From positions 1 to 11,180 of the forward strand of contig CAVRZY010000037.1 of assembly GCA_963725415.1 (NCBI GenBank): a DNA stretch of 11,180 bases, read 5' to 3'. The DNA is from CAVRZY01 sp963725415. Its GTDB lineage: Bacteria; Acidobacteriota; Terriglobia; Bryobacterales; Bryobacteraceae. Positions within the stretch are counted from its first letter, which is position 1. Each line of letters starts with the position of its first letter. The notes below the pieces were generated by a model, which was not told the DNA's origin, did not search any database, and worked only from the letters and a program-made list of their open reading frames with translations. A program made the translations under genes and the position numbers. Below, piece after piece: positions 1 through 7,747 of this stretch.

Positions 1-2207
1 CTAATATCCCCGGGCAGCTCACCAACAACTTCTACGCGGTGGGGGCCTACAAGTTTAACCGTCATACCTTCGATACAAAAATCAACTACAGTTCGAGCAG
101 CAAATTGACGGTGTACGGCCGTGTTGGGCTTCTCAAGGTGGCCTCGGACAATCCACCCACTTTTGGCCGGCTCGGCGGCGCCGGGGTGCAGGCTAGCTCC
201 GGTACCACCAACAAAGTGACCGGCAAAACATATACCAGCAGTGTCGGGGCGACCTACGTTGCCACTCCCAATTTCCTTATTGACGGTAACTTCGGTTTTG
301 CCGTGCTCGACACAATAGGGGAACCGATCGGATTGAATGAGAAGCTCGGATCGGATTACCTGGGTATACCTGGGACCAATGGCCCCGGAGTGAATGGGGG
401 TGGTTGGCCGAACTTCTCGATTACGAACTATACGGCTATTGGCCTGCCTTGGTCGAATTGGCCTCTTATTTATTACGACCCGTCCTTGAAGCATTCCATG
501 AATGCGAATTGGACGCGCGGCACGCACAACGTGCGGTTCGGGTACGAGATGGCCACCCGGTATTTGAATCACTGGGAAGGCAGCGAGTCGGGGGCATTCA
601 GCTTTGACGGAAGCGTGACAGCCATCAAGGGCGGGGCGTCGCCTAATCAGTTCAACAGCTACGGATCCTTCCTGCTTGGGTTGCCCTCCAGCGTTTCGCG
701 TACTCACGTACCGGAGCAGATGTCGGCACACGACTCGCTTGGCGGCCTCTACGTGCGGGATCAATGGCAGGTCAGCCGCCGCTTGACTTTTTCCTACGGG
801 TTGCGGTGGGAATACTATTCCACGCCCGCGCGGCGGACGCGCGGAATGGAACGGTACGACGTAAGGACAGATAAGATGCTCATCTGCGGAGTGGGTGCCG
901 TGCCCAGCGATTGCGGCATGAAGGTCAGCAAGCGATTATTCGCGCCGCGCTCCGGAATCACTTACCGGGTCACCGATAGCTTTGTGGTCCGCGCTGGTTA
1001 CGGAATCACTTATGACCCGTACTCCCTGGCGAGGGCGATGTTCACCAATTATCCGGTTTCGGTGTCCCTGTCGATGCCACGCGACAATTCGTACGTGCCG
1101 GTAGGCACGCTGGCCCAGGGCATACCGACGATCGTCGATACGGACCTGGGGAATGGAATCATCAGTGTGCCCACAACGTACTCCGTAGGTGCTCGGCCAG
1201 ACTTCTTTAGGCGTGGCTATATTCAGTCCTGGAATTTTACTCTGCAGAAGCAGTTCAGGGAGAACTTGACCGGTGAGGTCGCGTACGTCGGGACCCGCCA
1301 GGTGCGACAGTTTGGAAGCCTCAATCTGAATGCGGGAACACTCGGTGGAGGGCAGGCAAGCCAGCCTTTCAACATAGCCTTCGGGCGCACAGCCTCGGTC
1401 TCCACCATAACACCGAGAGGCAACACTCATTATGATGCGCTCCAGGCCAGACTCCAGCGGCGGTTCAGCCAGGGACTGCAGCTTCAGGCCAATTATACCT
1501 GGAGCAAGTCTATGGGTGTCTGCTGCGACTCCGACAGCGGCGGCTCACCGGCGATCCTACTGCCGGAATACTCCAGGTTGAACTACGCAGTTTTGTCTAT
1601 CGACCGGACACACACCTTCACGTTTACCAGCGTGTACGAGCTCCCGTTTGGAAAGGGCAGGAAGTTCCTGAACCACACAGGTCTGTCTTCAAAGCTGTTC
1701 GGCGGCTGGCAGGTTAATGCGCTGCTGGTGGCTTACACCGGTTTGCCGTTCAGCGTTTCGTCATCGGCCACCTCTCTGAATACGCCGGGCAGCAGCCAGC
1801 GGGCCAATCAGGTGAAGCCCAATGTACAGAAGCTGGGCGGAATAGGTGCTACGACCGCGTACTACGATCCGCTGGCGTTTGCTCCTGTCACGACAGTAAG
1901 CTTCGGCACTGCCGGATTTAATTCTCTGCGTGGTCCGGGCTATGTGAATCTGGATGCCGGAATCTTTCGAGCCTTTGCAATTCGCGAGGGCTGGCAGATA
2001 CAGTTGCGGGCAGAGGCATTGAACTTCACAAACACGCCGCATTTCGGAAGCCCCGCCTCGAATGTTTCGAACCTCCAGTTGAATCCTGACGGCTCCATCC
2101 GTAGCCTCGGTGGGTTTATGACGATTACCAGTATAAGCCCGGTGGCGGCCTTTCAAGAAGGGATCGATGAGCGCCTAATCCGCTTCGGATTGCACCTACG
2201 ATTCTAA
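1..2207 (+). CDS. TonB-dependent receptor, Oar-like outer-membrane beta-barrel (5' partial)
   Basis: Outer-membrane receptor for TonB-driven import of a large or scarce substrate. The frame is open to the left edge (first full codon at position 3), so the GTG at 39 is internal. About 734 residues are visible, all barrel. Family members usually run past 1,000 residues; the missing part should hold the signal peptide, a carboxypeptidase-regulatory-like domain and the plug. Visible hallmarks are many short amphipathic strands rich in aromatic and Gly/Asn residues, segments such as LYVRDQWQVSRRLTFSYGLRW followed by APRSGITYRVTDSFVVRAGYG, and a C-terminus of alternating hydrophobic residues ending in Phe (LIRFGLHLRF), the usual barrel-assembly signal. 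There is no SusD-like gene downstream, as is normal for acidobacterial Oar-type receptors. The substrate cannot be read from the sequence. The next gene begins 46 bp after the stop, so co-transcription is likely. Confidence 0.93.
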   Translation, partial: NIPGQLTNNFYAVGAYKFNRHTFDTKINYSSSSKLTVYGRVGLLKVASDNPPTFGRLGGAGVQASSGTTNKVTGKTYTSSVGATYVATPNFLIDGNFGFAVLDTIGEPIGLNEKLGSDYLGIPGTNGPGVNGGGWPNFSITNYTAIGLPWSNWPLIYYDPSLKHSMNANWTRGTHNVRFGYEMATRYLNHWEGSESGAFSFDGSVTAIKGGASPNQFNSYGSFLLGLPSSVSRTHVPEQMSAHDSLGGLYVRDQWQVSRRLTFSYGLRWEYYSTPARRTRGMERYDVRTDKMLICGVGAVPSDCGMKVSKRLFAPRSGITYRVTDSFVVRAGYGITYDPYSLARAMFTNYPVSVSLSMPRDNSYVPVGTLAQGIPTIVDTDLGNGIISVPTTYSVGARPDFFRRGYIQSWNFTLQKQFRENLTGEVAYVGTRQVRQFGSLNLNAGTLGGGQASQPFNIAFGRTASVSTITPRGNTHYDALQARLQRRFSQGLQLQANYTWSKSMGVCCDSDSGGSPAILLPEYSRLNYAVLSIDRTHTFTFTSVYELPFGKGRKFLNHTGLSSKLFGGWQVNALLVAYTGLPFSVSSSATSLNTPGSSQRANQVKPNVQKLGGIGATTAYYDPLAFAPVTTVSFGTAGFNSLRGPGYVNLDAGIFRAFAIREGWQIQLRAEALNFTNTPHFGSPASNVSNLQLNPDGSIRSLGGFMTITSISPVAAFQEGIDERLIRFGLHLRF

Positions 2208-2238
2208 AACAATTCGCATTGCACCTACGATTCTAAAA
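2181..2238 (+). repeat. 29-bp tandem duplication spanning the receptor stop codon
   Basis: Unit 1 (2181-2209) and unit 2 (2210-2238) are adjacent and identical at 26 of 29 positions. The last 21 bases of each unit match perfectly (2189-2209 and 2218-2238). Unit 1 encodes the last residues of the receptor and its TAA stop; unit 2 repeats them as non-coding DNA. The copy ends just before the A-rich Shine-Dalgarno of the next gene, so the duplication makes up most of the intergenic space. It looks like a slippage or unequal-exchange event. No inverted ends or insertion-element sequence accompany it. Confidence 0.9.
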
Positions 2239-2240
2239 AA

Positions 2241-2246
2241 AGGAGA
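2241..2246 (+). promoter_or_regulatory. Shine-Dalgarno of the propeller protein gene
   Basis: AGGAGA lies six bases before the ATG at 2253, after a run of A. It fixes that start, which also begins a signal peptide. Confidence 0.75.
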
Positions 2247-2252
2247 AGGCCA

Positions 2253-3911
2253 ATGTTTCGACTCAGCTGCGCGGTGCTGCTGGCTTGCGTAGCAGCGAGT
2301 GGCCAGGAGTTGCTTTACAACGGCATCCGCCTTCCGGCAGTATGGCCGCCGCGCGATGTTGTACTCACGAACGCACCAATACCGGAGCCGCCCTACCTGG
2401 TCCATCCGCCGGCTGTGGTCCCGATTGATGTGGGCCGGCAACTGTTTGTTGACGACTTCCTCATCGAGAAGACGGATCTGCGCCGGGTGTATCATCGGGC
2501 GGAAATGTACTCGGGAAATCCAGTGTTCCACGCCATGGCTTACAGCGGCGGCTTGTTTTATGATCCCCGGGACCAACTTTTCAAATTGTGGTACGGGGGC
2601 GGGGGTGCGATGCATCTGGCGACATCCCGTGATGGCACGCGTTGGGAAGAGCCAAATCTGGACGTTAAGCCGGGAACCAATGTAGTGCAGATCCACGCGA
2701 ACCATTCGAGTATCGTGTGGCTAGACCTGGATGAGAAGGATCCTGGGCGACGGTATAAGATGGGGTACACGCTGGGGCACGACAAGCCGATTGAGCTGTT
2801 TGTGTCCGCGGACGGAGTTCATTGGAGCGAGCGGGTGGCGCAGAGCGTCCCCAGCAGCGACCGCTGCACATTTTTCAAGAACCCCTTCCGCAACGTCTGG
2901 GTAGCCAATTTGCGAGACCATGATTGGGTTCCCAAGAGCGGGTCTGCGACGATCACGGAACAACCGCCGGAAGAATATAGGGATTATATAGGACGGCACC
3001 GGCGCTACTGGGAGAGCCCGACGTTTGAGGGCATGGTTAGCTATAAGTCGGGCGAACACGCGCCGAGCAACCCGCGCCTGGCCGCCCCGTTGTGGGTGAT
3101 GGCGGATCGTCTGGATCCGCGGCGCGTTGATCTGAACGTCCAGCCGGAACTCTATAATTTGGACGCAGTCGCTTACGAAAGTCTGATGCTGGGGTTGTTC
3201 GCGATCTGGCCGGGACAGTTCGAGGATGCCGATAAGGCGAACTATTTGACGGTTGGCTATAGCCGCGATGGTTTTCACTGGTACCGTCCGGACCGGCGGG
3301 CTTTCATCGCGCCCACGGGGAGAAATCCGGGAGAAGATTGGAACTATGCCAATATTCAAACGGTCGGAGGAGTCTGCTTGGTAGTTGGCGACCGGGTGTA
3401 TTTCTATGTCAGCGGCCGTGCTGGAGTTCCGGGAAAAAGAGCATCGGGTATCACCTCGACAGGACTCGCTACGCTGCGCCGTGACGGCTTTGCTTCGATG
3501 GATGCTGACGGAACCCCGCGGTTGTTGACCACGAGGCCCGTCCGTTTCAGGGGCAAGCGTCTATTCGTGAACATCGACAGTACAGCCGGGGAGATGCGGG
3601 TTGAAGTTCTGGACACGAACAACCGGGTTTTAAAGAATTTCTCAGCGGACGATTGCATTCCGCTCCGCATAGATAACACGCTGGCCGAGGTGCGCTGGCG
3701 TGGAGTCAAGGACTTGTCGGGTATTTCGGACCAGCCTGTAAGGTTCCGATTCCTTTTGAGGGATGCCCGGCTATTCGCATTTTGGGTGAGTCCGGACGAG
3801 CGCGGCAGCAGCAACGGATACGTGGCCGCCGGCGGTCCGGGATTTACATCTTCACGTGATACGGAAGGAACCCGATCGTACCAATTCTGCTGCAGGCCGG
3901 CCACTTGGTGA
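2253..3911 (+). CDS. Secreted glycoside-hydrolase-like five-bladed beta-propeller protein
   Basis: Predicted exported protein of 552 residues related to the GH32/GH43-like propeller proteins common in Acidobacteria and Planctomycetes. Residues 1-17 form a Sec signal peptide, with possible cleavage near AAS-GQ. Cys12 follows Leu-Leu-Ala, so a lipoprotein is conceivable, but the hydrophobic stretch would be short. The motif FVDDFLIE (65-72), followed by an H-R-A/N-P segment, is typical of the first propeller blade. S-x-D-G-x-x-W repeats occur near residues 125, 185 and 337. Residues about 395-515 look like a C-terminal beta-sandwich (GLATLRRDGFASMDAD, then strands resembling those of the 5104-7539 product). 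The end (YVAAGGPGFTSSRDTEG, then a Cys-Cys tail) is slightly longer than I would expect. No catalytic acid pair can be assigned by eye, so it could bind rather than cleave glycans. It probably shares a transcript with the receptor. Confidence 0.82.
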   Translation: MFRLSCAVLLACVAASGQELLYNGIRLPAVWPPRDVVLTNAPIPEPPYLVHPPAVVPIDVGRQLFVDDFLIEKTDLRRVYHRAEMYSGNPVFHAMAYSGGLFYDPRDQLFKLWYGGGGAMHLATSRDGTRWEEPNLDVKPGTNVVQIHANHSSIVWLDLDEKDPGRRYKMGYTLGHDKPIELFVSADGVHWSERVAQSVPSSDRCTFFKNPFRNVWVANLRDHDWVPKSGSATITEQPPEEYRDYIGRHRRYWESPTFEGMVSYKSGEHAPSNPRLAAPLWVMADRLDPRRVDLNVQPELYNLDAVAYESLMLGLFAIWPGQFEDADKANYLTVGYSRDGFHWYRPDRRAFIAPTGRNPGEDWNYANIQTVGGVCLVVGDRVYFYVSGRAGVPGKRASGITSTGLATLRRDGFASMDADGTPRLLTTRPVRFRGKRLFVNIDSTAGEMRVEVLDTNNRVLKNFSADDCIPLRIDNTLAEVRWRGVKDLSGISDQPVRFRFLLRDARLFAFWVSPDERGSSNGYVAAGGPGFTSSRDTEGTRSYQFCCRPATW

Positions 3912-3996
3912 GAGGTTATCGAGAGTGCAGGTATCCGGCAGGCAGCCGATGTGAGCCGAAAGATCGACCAGGGTGGAGAAAAGGTTGGAGACAGGT

Positions 3997-4001
3997 GGAG
4001 G
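3997..4001 (+). promoter_or_regulatory. Shine-Dalgarno that decides the start of the NHL/lyase gene
   Basis: GGAGG ends six bases before the ATG at 4008. The longer frame from a GTG at 3951 would place 19 charged residues before the signal peptide and has no comparable ribosome site, so 4008 is preferred. A second ATG follows at 4011. Confidence 0.7.
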
Positions 4002-4007
4002 CGGCGT

Positions 4008-4997
4008 ATGATGTTTCCTAGGATTGCGGCGCTGGCGTGTTGCCTAGCCGCATATGCCCAGCAGGGCTGGTATCCGCATGAAGGCGGGTTGCTGAAGTAC
4101 CGCGTGAATATTCGCTTTGGCGAGGAGCCGGATACCATGCCCCAGGGCTGGAAGTTCGGGCGCGTGTCGGCGGCGGCCACAGACTCGGCGGGCCGCGTGT
4201 ACGTTTTTCATCGCGGCCAGAAGGCGGACCCGCTTATCGTCTTCGACTCCAAGGGCCAGTACCTGCGCTCGTGGGGGAAGGGGATGTTCGGCAACCCGCA
4301 CGCCGTGCGCGTGGACAAGCAGAACCACGTCTGGGTGACTGATGCCGGCGACCACCAGGTGATGGAGTTTACCAGCGATGGCCAGTTACTGCTGACGCTG
4401 GGCATCAAGGGCAAGGCCGGCACTGACGAGCGGACCTTCAACCGGCCCACGGACATCGCCTTCGCTCCCAGGGGCGACTTCTATGTCTCGGACGGCTACG
4501 GCAACTCGCGCGTGGTGAAGTTTTCGCGCGAGGGGAAGTACCTGCTGGCGTGGGGCCAGCGCGGCACGGGGCCCGGCGAGTTCCACACGCCGCATTCGGT
4601 GGCGGTGGATTCCAAGGGCACGGTCTACGTGAGCGACCGCGAGAACAACCGCATCCAGATCTTCGATCCGAACGGAAAGTTCCTGCGGGCGTGGACGCAC
4701 CTGGGCGCCACACAGGGCATCTTCATCACCCCCGCCGATGAGATGTGGATCATCACGCACCGGAATAATATCGAGAACATCACTTACGACACGCTGGCGG
4801 GCCGCATCATGCGCATCGACCCGGCCACTGGGAAGATCCTGGGCGCCATGGAAAGCCCCGGGCACTGGATTGACGTGAGCGCGGCGGGCGAGATCTTCAT
4901 CGGCAGCCTGACCGGCAATGTGTTCCGCTGGTACCCGGGCTGGCTTACTCAGAGTGTAGGGAGTGCGGAAGGGCTGCGGCCGGCGAATCAGCGCTGA
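4008..4997 (+). CDS. Secreted NHL beta-propeller, peptidyl-alpha-hydroxyglycine alpha-amidating lyase-like
   Basis: A 329-residue exported propeller. Residues 1-17 are a signal peptide with an AYA cleavage site before Gln18. NHL-type blades lie near residues 49-90, 97-132, 147-183, 195-229 and 284-308. Segments resemble the lyase domain of animal peptidylglycine amidating enzyme: FHRG (67-70), NPHAVRVD (96-103), SDGYGNSR (161-168), PHSVAVD (195-201), DRENNRIQ (210-217) and PGHWIDV (284-290). From memory of the rat enzyme these supply Arg533, zinc ligand His585, catalytic Tyr654, His690, Arg706 and His786, here Arg69, His98, Tyr164, His196, Arg211 and His286. The rat disulfide cysteines are absent. 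The family reaction splits alpha-hydroxyglycine peptides into an amide and glyoxylate; whether this protein does so is unknown, and no monooxygenase partner is visible. Codons ending in G or C are markedly more frequent than in the preceding gene. It could also be a plain NHL binding protein. Confidence 0.8.
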   Translation: MMFPRIAALACCLAAYAQQGWYPHEGGLLKYRVNIRFGEEPDTMPQGWKFGRVSAAATDSAGRVYVFHRGQKADPLIVFDSKGQYLRSWGKGMFGNPHAVRVDKQNHVWVTDAGDHQVMEFTSDGQLLLTLGIKGKAGTDERTFNRPTDIAFAPRGDFYVSDGYGNSRVVKFSREGKYLLAWGQRGTGPGEFHTPHSVAVDSKGTVYVSDRENNRIQIFDPNGKFLRAWTHLGATQGIFITPADEMWIITHRNNIENITYDTLAGRIMRIDPATGKILGAMESPGHWIDVSAAGEIFIGSLTGNVFRWYPGWLTQSVGSAEGLRPANQR

Positions 4998-5015
4998 CCG
5001 GCTCGGCCGGTTAGC
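4993..5015 (+). terminator. Strong stem-loop overlapping the stop codon of the NHL/lyase gene
   Basis: Ten base pairs (4993-5002 with 5006-5015, one G-T wobble) enclose a three-base loop TCG. The left arm contains the TGA stop at 4995-4997. No run of T follows, so this is not a classical intrinsic terminator. It could stabilise the 3' end of the message, give partial termination before the gene at 5104, or be a double-strand protein site. Confidence 0.45.
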
Positions 5016-5090
5016 TCGCAGCGGCCTCCGGATTCCAGCAGCGGGACTTTCGCACTCGCGGCAATCACCGCAGCAATGGCGCTGCGCACA

Positions 5091-5097
5091 AAGGTGA
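5091..5097 (+). promoter_or_regulatory. Shine-Dalgarno of the Tat-exported propeller gene
   Basis: AAGGTGA lies six bases before the ATG at 5104. It supports this start, which places the twin-arginine motif at residues 7-12. Confidence 0.6.
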
Positions 5098-5103
5098 CCA
5101 TCG

Positions 5104-7539
5104 ATGAACAGGAACGGTTTCACGAGACGCGGTTTTCTTCAGGGAACGACACTAGCGGCGGCGGCAGCAAGCCCCCAGAGTGGGACGCCGCAGAGGCGGG
5201 GTTACACCCACCGCACCCAGTTCGATGCGCAACTTCTGGCAGAATCTTCCGACCCCCTGCTGGTTGCGAATCACGGGCGTCACCTCCACATATCGCCGAA
5301 TGGCGACGTTCGCACGGTTTTGGCGTGGGGCGGGGACAAGCCGCGCCTGCGCTTGTATAAGAATCGCGAACTAGCCGAGGAGTACCCGCTCAGCGGATTG
5401 CCGTCAGCCCCAGTGCTGACAGCCGACCACGTTTGGTACTCGGTTGGAACAGTCGTTTATCGCGGGCACGAGCAGTTTCCCGGCATACAAGGAAAGCTGT
5501 TGGACGCCGCAACGGCCTCGAATGGCGCTACGGTTCTGGCGTTCAGCGCCGAGGACCGGCTGCGACTCGCGCTGCTGGGCACGCAGGGGACAAAATTCGT
5601 TCCGGTGGATGAAGGCGCCGGGCGCGCATCGTTGGAATTCGATTTCAGCGGCGCGCTGCACGTTGCTTACGAAAAGCGATATGGGATTGAATATCGAATA
5701 TTCGAGAACGGTCTGCTGCGCCAAAGTGAACGGGTGGCAGAGGCGTACGGTTTCCATCCGGTGCTGCTCGGCCATAACGGCGATGTGATCCTGGCCTACC
5801 TCGGCGAATCCTGCCGGTTGCCGAGCATAAAGCCTGGCAGCGACGGATGGGAGCGCCTGGGCCGCGGCGGCTATGTCGCCGCACTGATCCGGCATGATGG
5901 AAGATGGCTCCGTTACCGGCTGGCCGATTCGCGACAGATCAGCAAAGCGCTGTACCCCGCCGGTGATGCAGACAGCGCACGTGCTGACATCAGAATGAAT
6001 GGCTGGTCGGAAATCGGTTCATACAGCGAAGGTGTGAGCCGCCGACTCATTAACCACATGGAAGAGTTCGGCCCGCCGGCGGTCGGAGTGGGCGGCGATG
6101 GCGTCGTCCAAGTGCTCTGGTCGGACAACGAACGGCGCTGGATATATGGCGCGCGCCTGCTGGGAGATGAATTCACACCCTTGCACGAGATACGCGGCCC
6201 CCTGGAGCAGCTAACGGGACCATGTCTCATTCCAAAGAATGCAACGGGCAGCCAGGGGGTCCCGCTGGCAATGGTGACGCGCAGCCGTGTGTACCTGGAT
6301 CGCATCGCAGGGCCCGCTTCCGAAGTCGCGAACGGCAGGCGGATAAATTTCATCACGCCGGACGAACTCGCCCACTGCCGCGGCCTCGAATTCCGCGTCA
6401 ATCAGATGCAGCGGCTGCCGGAAAATCCTCTGCCCAGCGCGGCAATGGCGGAGTATCGCGCGACGTTGATGTCTCGCGTGCGGAATCGGGTTCCCTCAGT
6501 CGAAGATCCCAACGAAAATAATCCGGCACACCGCTTCAAGGGGTTTACGTCAGACCCTGAATACCAAGGGTTTGAATGGTTGCCGGTGACCTCTCCGGAT
6601 GGCATTACCTGGGAGCGCGTACCTCACCCACGCACCATCGTGCGCGGCGAGAGCCTGCGTGTATGGATCGACCCTGACGATGTACCTGAGCGACGCTATA
6701 AAGTCAATGTGCAAGGTCGAACTTTCTGCGGGCGTACTTCCGGACAATACACCAGCCCGAACGGCATCGAATGGAACGATGAGCGCGATACGCTGGATTT
6801 CCAGGATCCATTTCGCAGCCGGCCCGACCCCAATCCCACTGGACGCATCCTGCTCGATTCCTGGTCCGGACCTGAAGACGAAGGCGAACTACACGGCGGG
6901 TCCGTTTTCCGTGAGGGCGACCGTTGGCTGCTGCATTATATGAAATGGTCTCCGGACGGCCACATCTATTGTGCTCTGGCGGCAAGCCGCGATGGCTTGA
7001 ACTTCAGCCGGGTTGGAGGGGGCGCGGCGACACTACCCTTAGGTGAAGCGGGCACTTGGGACGCCGGACGTGTGGCGTTCTTTCAACCTCCTTCCCGTGA
7101 TGGCAATTTGTGGAAACAGTACTACACCGGCTGCGCTTGGAAGCATGGGTTGGGAGGGGAGGGCGCCGTGACCGGCGCGATCCGATTCATCTCGCCCATG
7201 CAAACTGGCGTTGCGGAGATCCCCGTCGGACACTGGGTTCACCTGCAAACAAGACGTGAGGCTGAAGAGGGAGAAATTGCGACCGTGCCACTGCGGTTGA
7301 CACGCGCGCATTCCCTTAAGGTGGATTCAGAAGGCGACACGTTGAAAGTAGCGGTCTTCGACCCCGCGAACGGGCGAGAATTGCCTGGATTCGGCTACGC
7401 TGAGTTCGACCCGCTGGCCACAACCGGCGCCGCAACCTGGCACGGCCATGGCCTCCAGACACTCGGCGCGCGGGCAGTACAGTTACGGATTCGAATCACC
7501 GGCCCGCGAGTGAAGCTCTTCGGATTGGAATTGGCGTGA
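5104..7539 (+). CDS. Tat-exported two-part beta-propeller protein, glycoside-hydrolase-like
   Basis: An 811-residue predicted periplasmic or secreted protein. The N-terminus has a twin-arginine signal: TRRGFL at residues 7-12, then an Ala-rich hydrophobic stretch to about residue 23. Residues about 35-405 form repeated beta-strand units (LHISPNGDVRTVLAW, ALHVAYEKRYGIEYRIFENG, VVQVLWSDNERRWIYGARL) like a BNR/sialidase-type propeller. Residues about 475-700 resemble the neighbouring 2253-3911 product, with S-x-D/N-G-x-x-W/F repeats at 498-503, 551-557 and 628-633. Residues about 700-811 make a beta-sandwich with the strand order seen at the end of that protein. Two domains thus seem fused, one paralogous to the neighbour. 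The expected FVDDxLIE motif is not evident, and I cannot assign catalytic residues. Tat export suggests a protein that folds, perhaps with metal, before export. The pairing implies related or successive action on one glycan; the substrate is unknown. Confidence 0.78.
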   Translation: MNRNGFTRRGFLQGTTLAAAAASPQSGTPQRRGYTHRTQFDAQLLAESSDPLLVANHGRHLHISPNGDVRTVLAWGGDKPRLRLYKNRELAEEYPLSGLPSAPVLTADHVWYSVGTVVYRGHEQFPGIQGKLLDAATASNGATVLAFSAEDRLRLALLGTQGTKFVPVDEGAGRASLEFDFSGALHVAYEKRYGIEYRIFENGLLRQSERVAEAYGFHPVLLGHNGDVILAYLGESCRLPSIKPGSDGWERLGRGGYVAALIRHDGRWLRYRLADSRQISKALYPAGDADSARADIRMNGWSEIGSYSEGVSRRLINHMEEFGPPAVGVGGDGVVQVLWSDNERRWIYGARLLGDEFTPLHEIRGPLEQLTGPCLIPKNATGSQGVPLAMVTRSRVYLDRIAGPASEVANGRRINFITPDELAHCRGLEFRVNQMQRLPENPLPSAAMAEYRATLMSRVRNRVPSVEDPNENNPAHRFKGFTSDPEYQGFEWLPVTSPDGITWERVPHPRTIVRGESLRVWIDPDDVPERRYKVNVQGRTFCGRTSGQYTSPNGIEWNDERDTLDFQDPFRSRPDPNPTGRILLDSWSGPEDEGELHGGSVFREGDRWLLHYMKWSPDGHIYCALAASRDGLNFSRVGGGAATLPLGEAGTWDAGRVAFFQPPSRDGNLWKQYYTGCAWKHGLGGEGAVTGAIRFISPMQTGVAEIPVGHWVHLQTRREAEEGEIATVPLRLTRAHSLKVDSEGDTLKVAVFDPANGRELPGFGYAEFDPLATTGAATWHGHGLQTLGARAVQLRIRITGPRVKLFGLELA

Positions 7540-7567
7540 GTCCGCGCGACAGATCTGAATTCAAGGT

Positions 7568-7593
7568 CTCGCAATGGAACCGTTCTGCGCGAG
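7568..7593 (+). terminator. Weak stem-loop after the Tat-exported propeller gene
   Basis: CTCGC (7568-7572) pairs with GCGAG (7589-7593) around an inner GAAC/GTTC dyad (7577-7585), 28 bases after the stop at 7539. There is an internal loop and no proper T-run, so termination is only a possibility. Confidence 0.25.
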
Positions 7594-7634
7594 GGTTTAG
7601 ATTCTTGCCTTATCATGGTGTGGCGCGCAGGATG

Positions 7635-7698
7635 TGAGATATCAGGATAAGGCAGATTTTGTGGGGTGGCAAGCGAATCTGGGCCGTCTGATATCTCA
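7635..7698. promoter_or_regulatory. Candidate operator: inverted TGAGATATCAG sites upstream of the GntR gene
   Basis: TGAGATATCAG (7635-7645) and its exact reverse complement (7688-7698) lie 53 bp apart start to start, about five helical turns. A second inverted pair, CAGATT (7653-7658) and AATCTG (7676-7681), sits inside with almost the same centre (7667 versus 7666.5). Each outer arm also contains the palindrome GATATC. The element lies 50-113 bases before the regulator's ATG. Position and symmetry suit an operator for the adjacent GntR protein, possibly with looping. As RNA it would be a long hairpin, so a leader structure is an alternative. Confidence 0.5.
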
Positions 7699-7702
7699 GC
7701 TT

Positions 7703-7731
7703 TTGCTGCACGTGCCCCAGTTGCATTAAAC
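7703..7731 (+). promoter_or_regulatory. Weak promoter candidate for the GntR-permease pair
   Basis: TTGCTG (7703-7708) and TTAAAC (7726-7731) are separated by 17 bases directly after the dyad. Each box matches only three of six consensus positions, and the implied start site would leave a leader of roughly ten bases. The proposal rests mostly on location. Confidence 0.2.
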
Positions 7732-7747
7732 TTAACAGTGAGAGCAC

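Noticed and set aside
936..1430. Open frame on the - strand inside the TonB-dependent receptor
   Set aside because: Composition follows the opposite coding strand and shows no protein-family features.
3951..4007. A GTG start at 3951 for the lyase-like gene
   Set aside because: It would put 19 charged residues before a clear signal peptide; GGAGG at 3997-4001 supports 4008.
4386..5123. A 245-codon - strand frame across the lyase-like gene and the following gap
   Set aside because: It covers a gene with very high GC3, where antisense stops are rare; the translation is rich in Arg and Ala with no motif.
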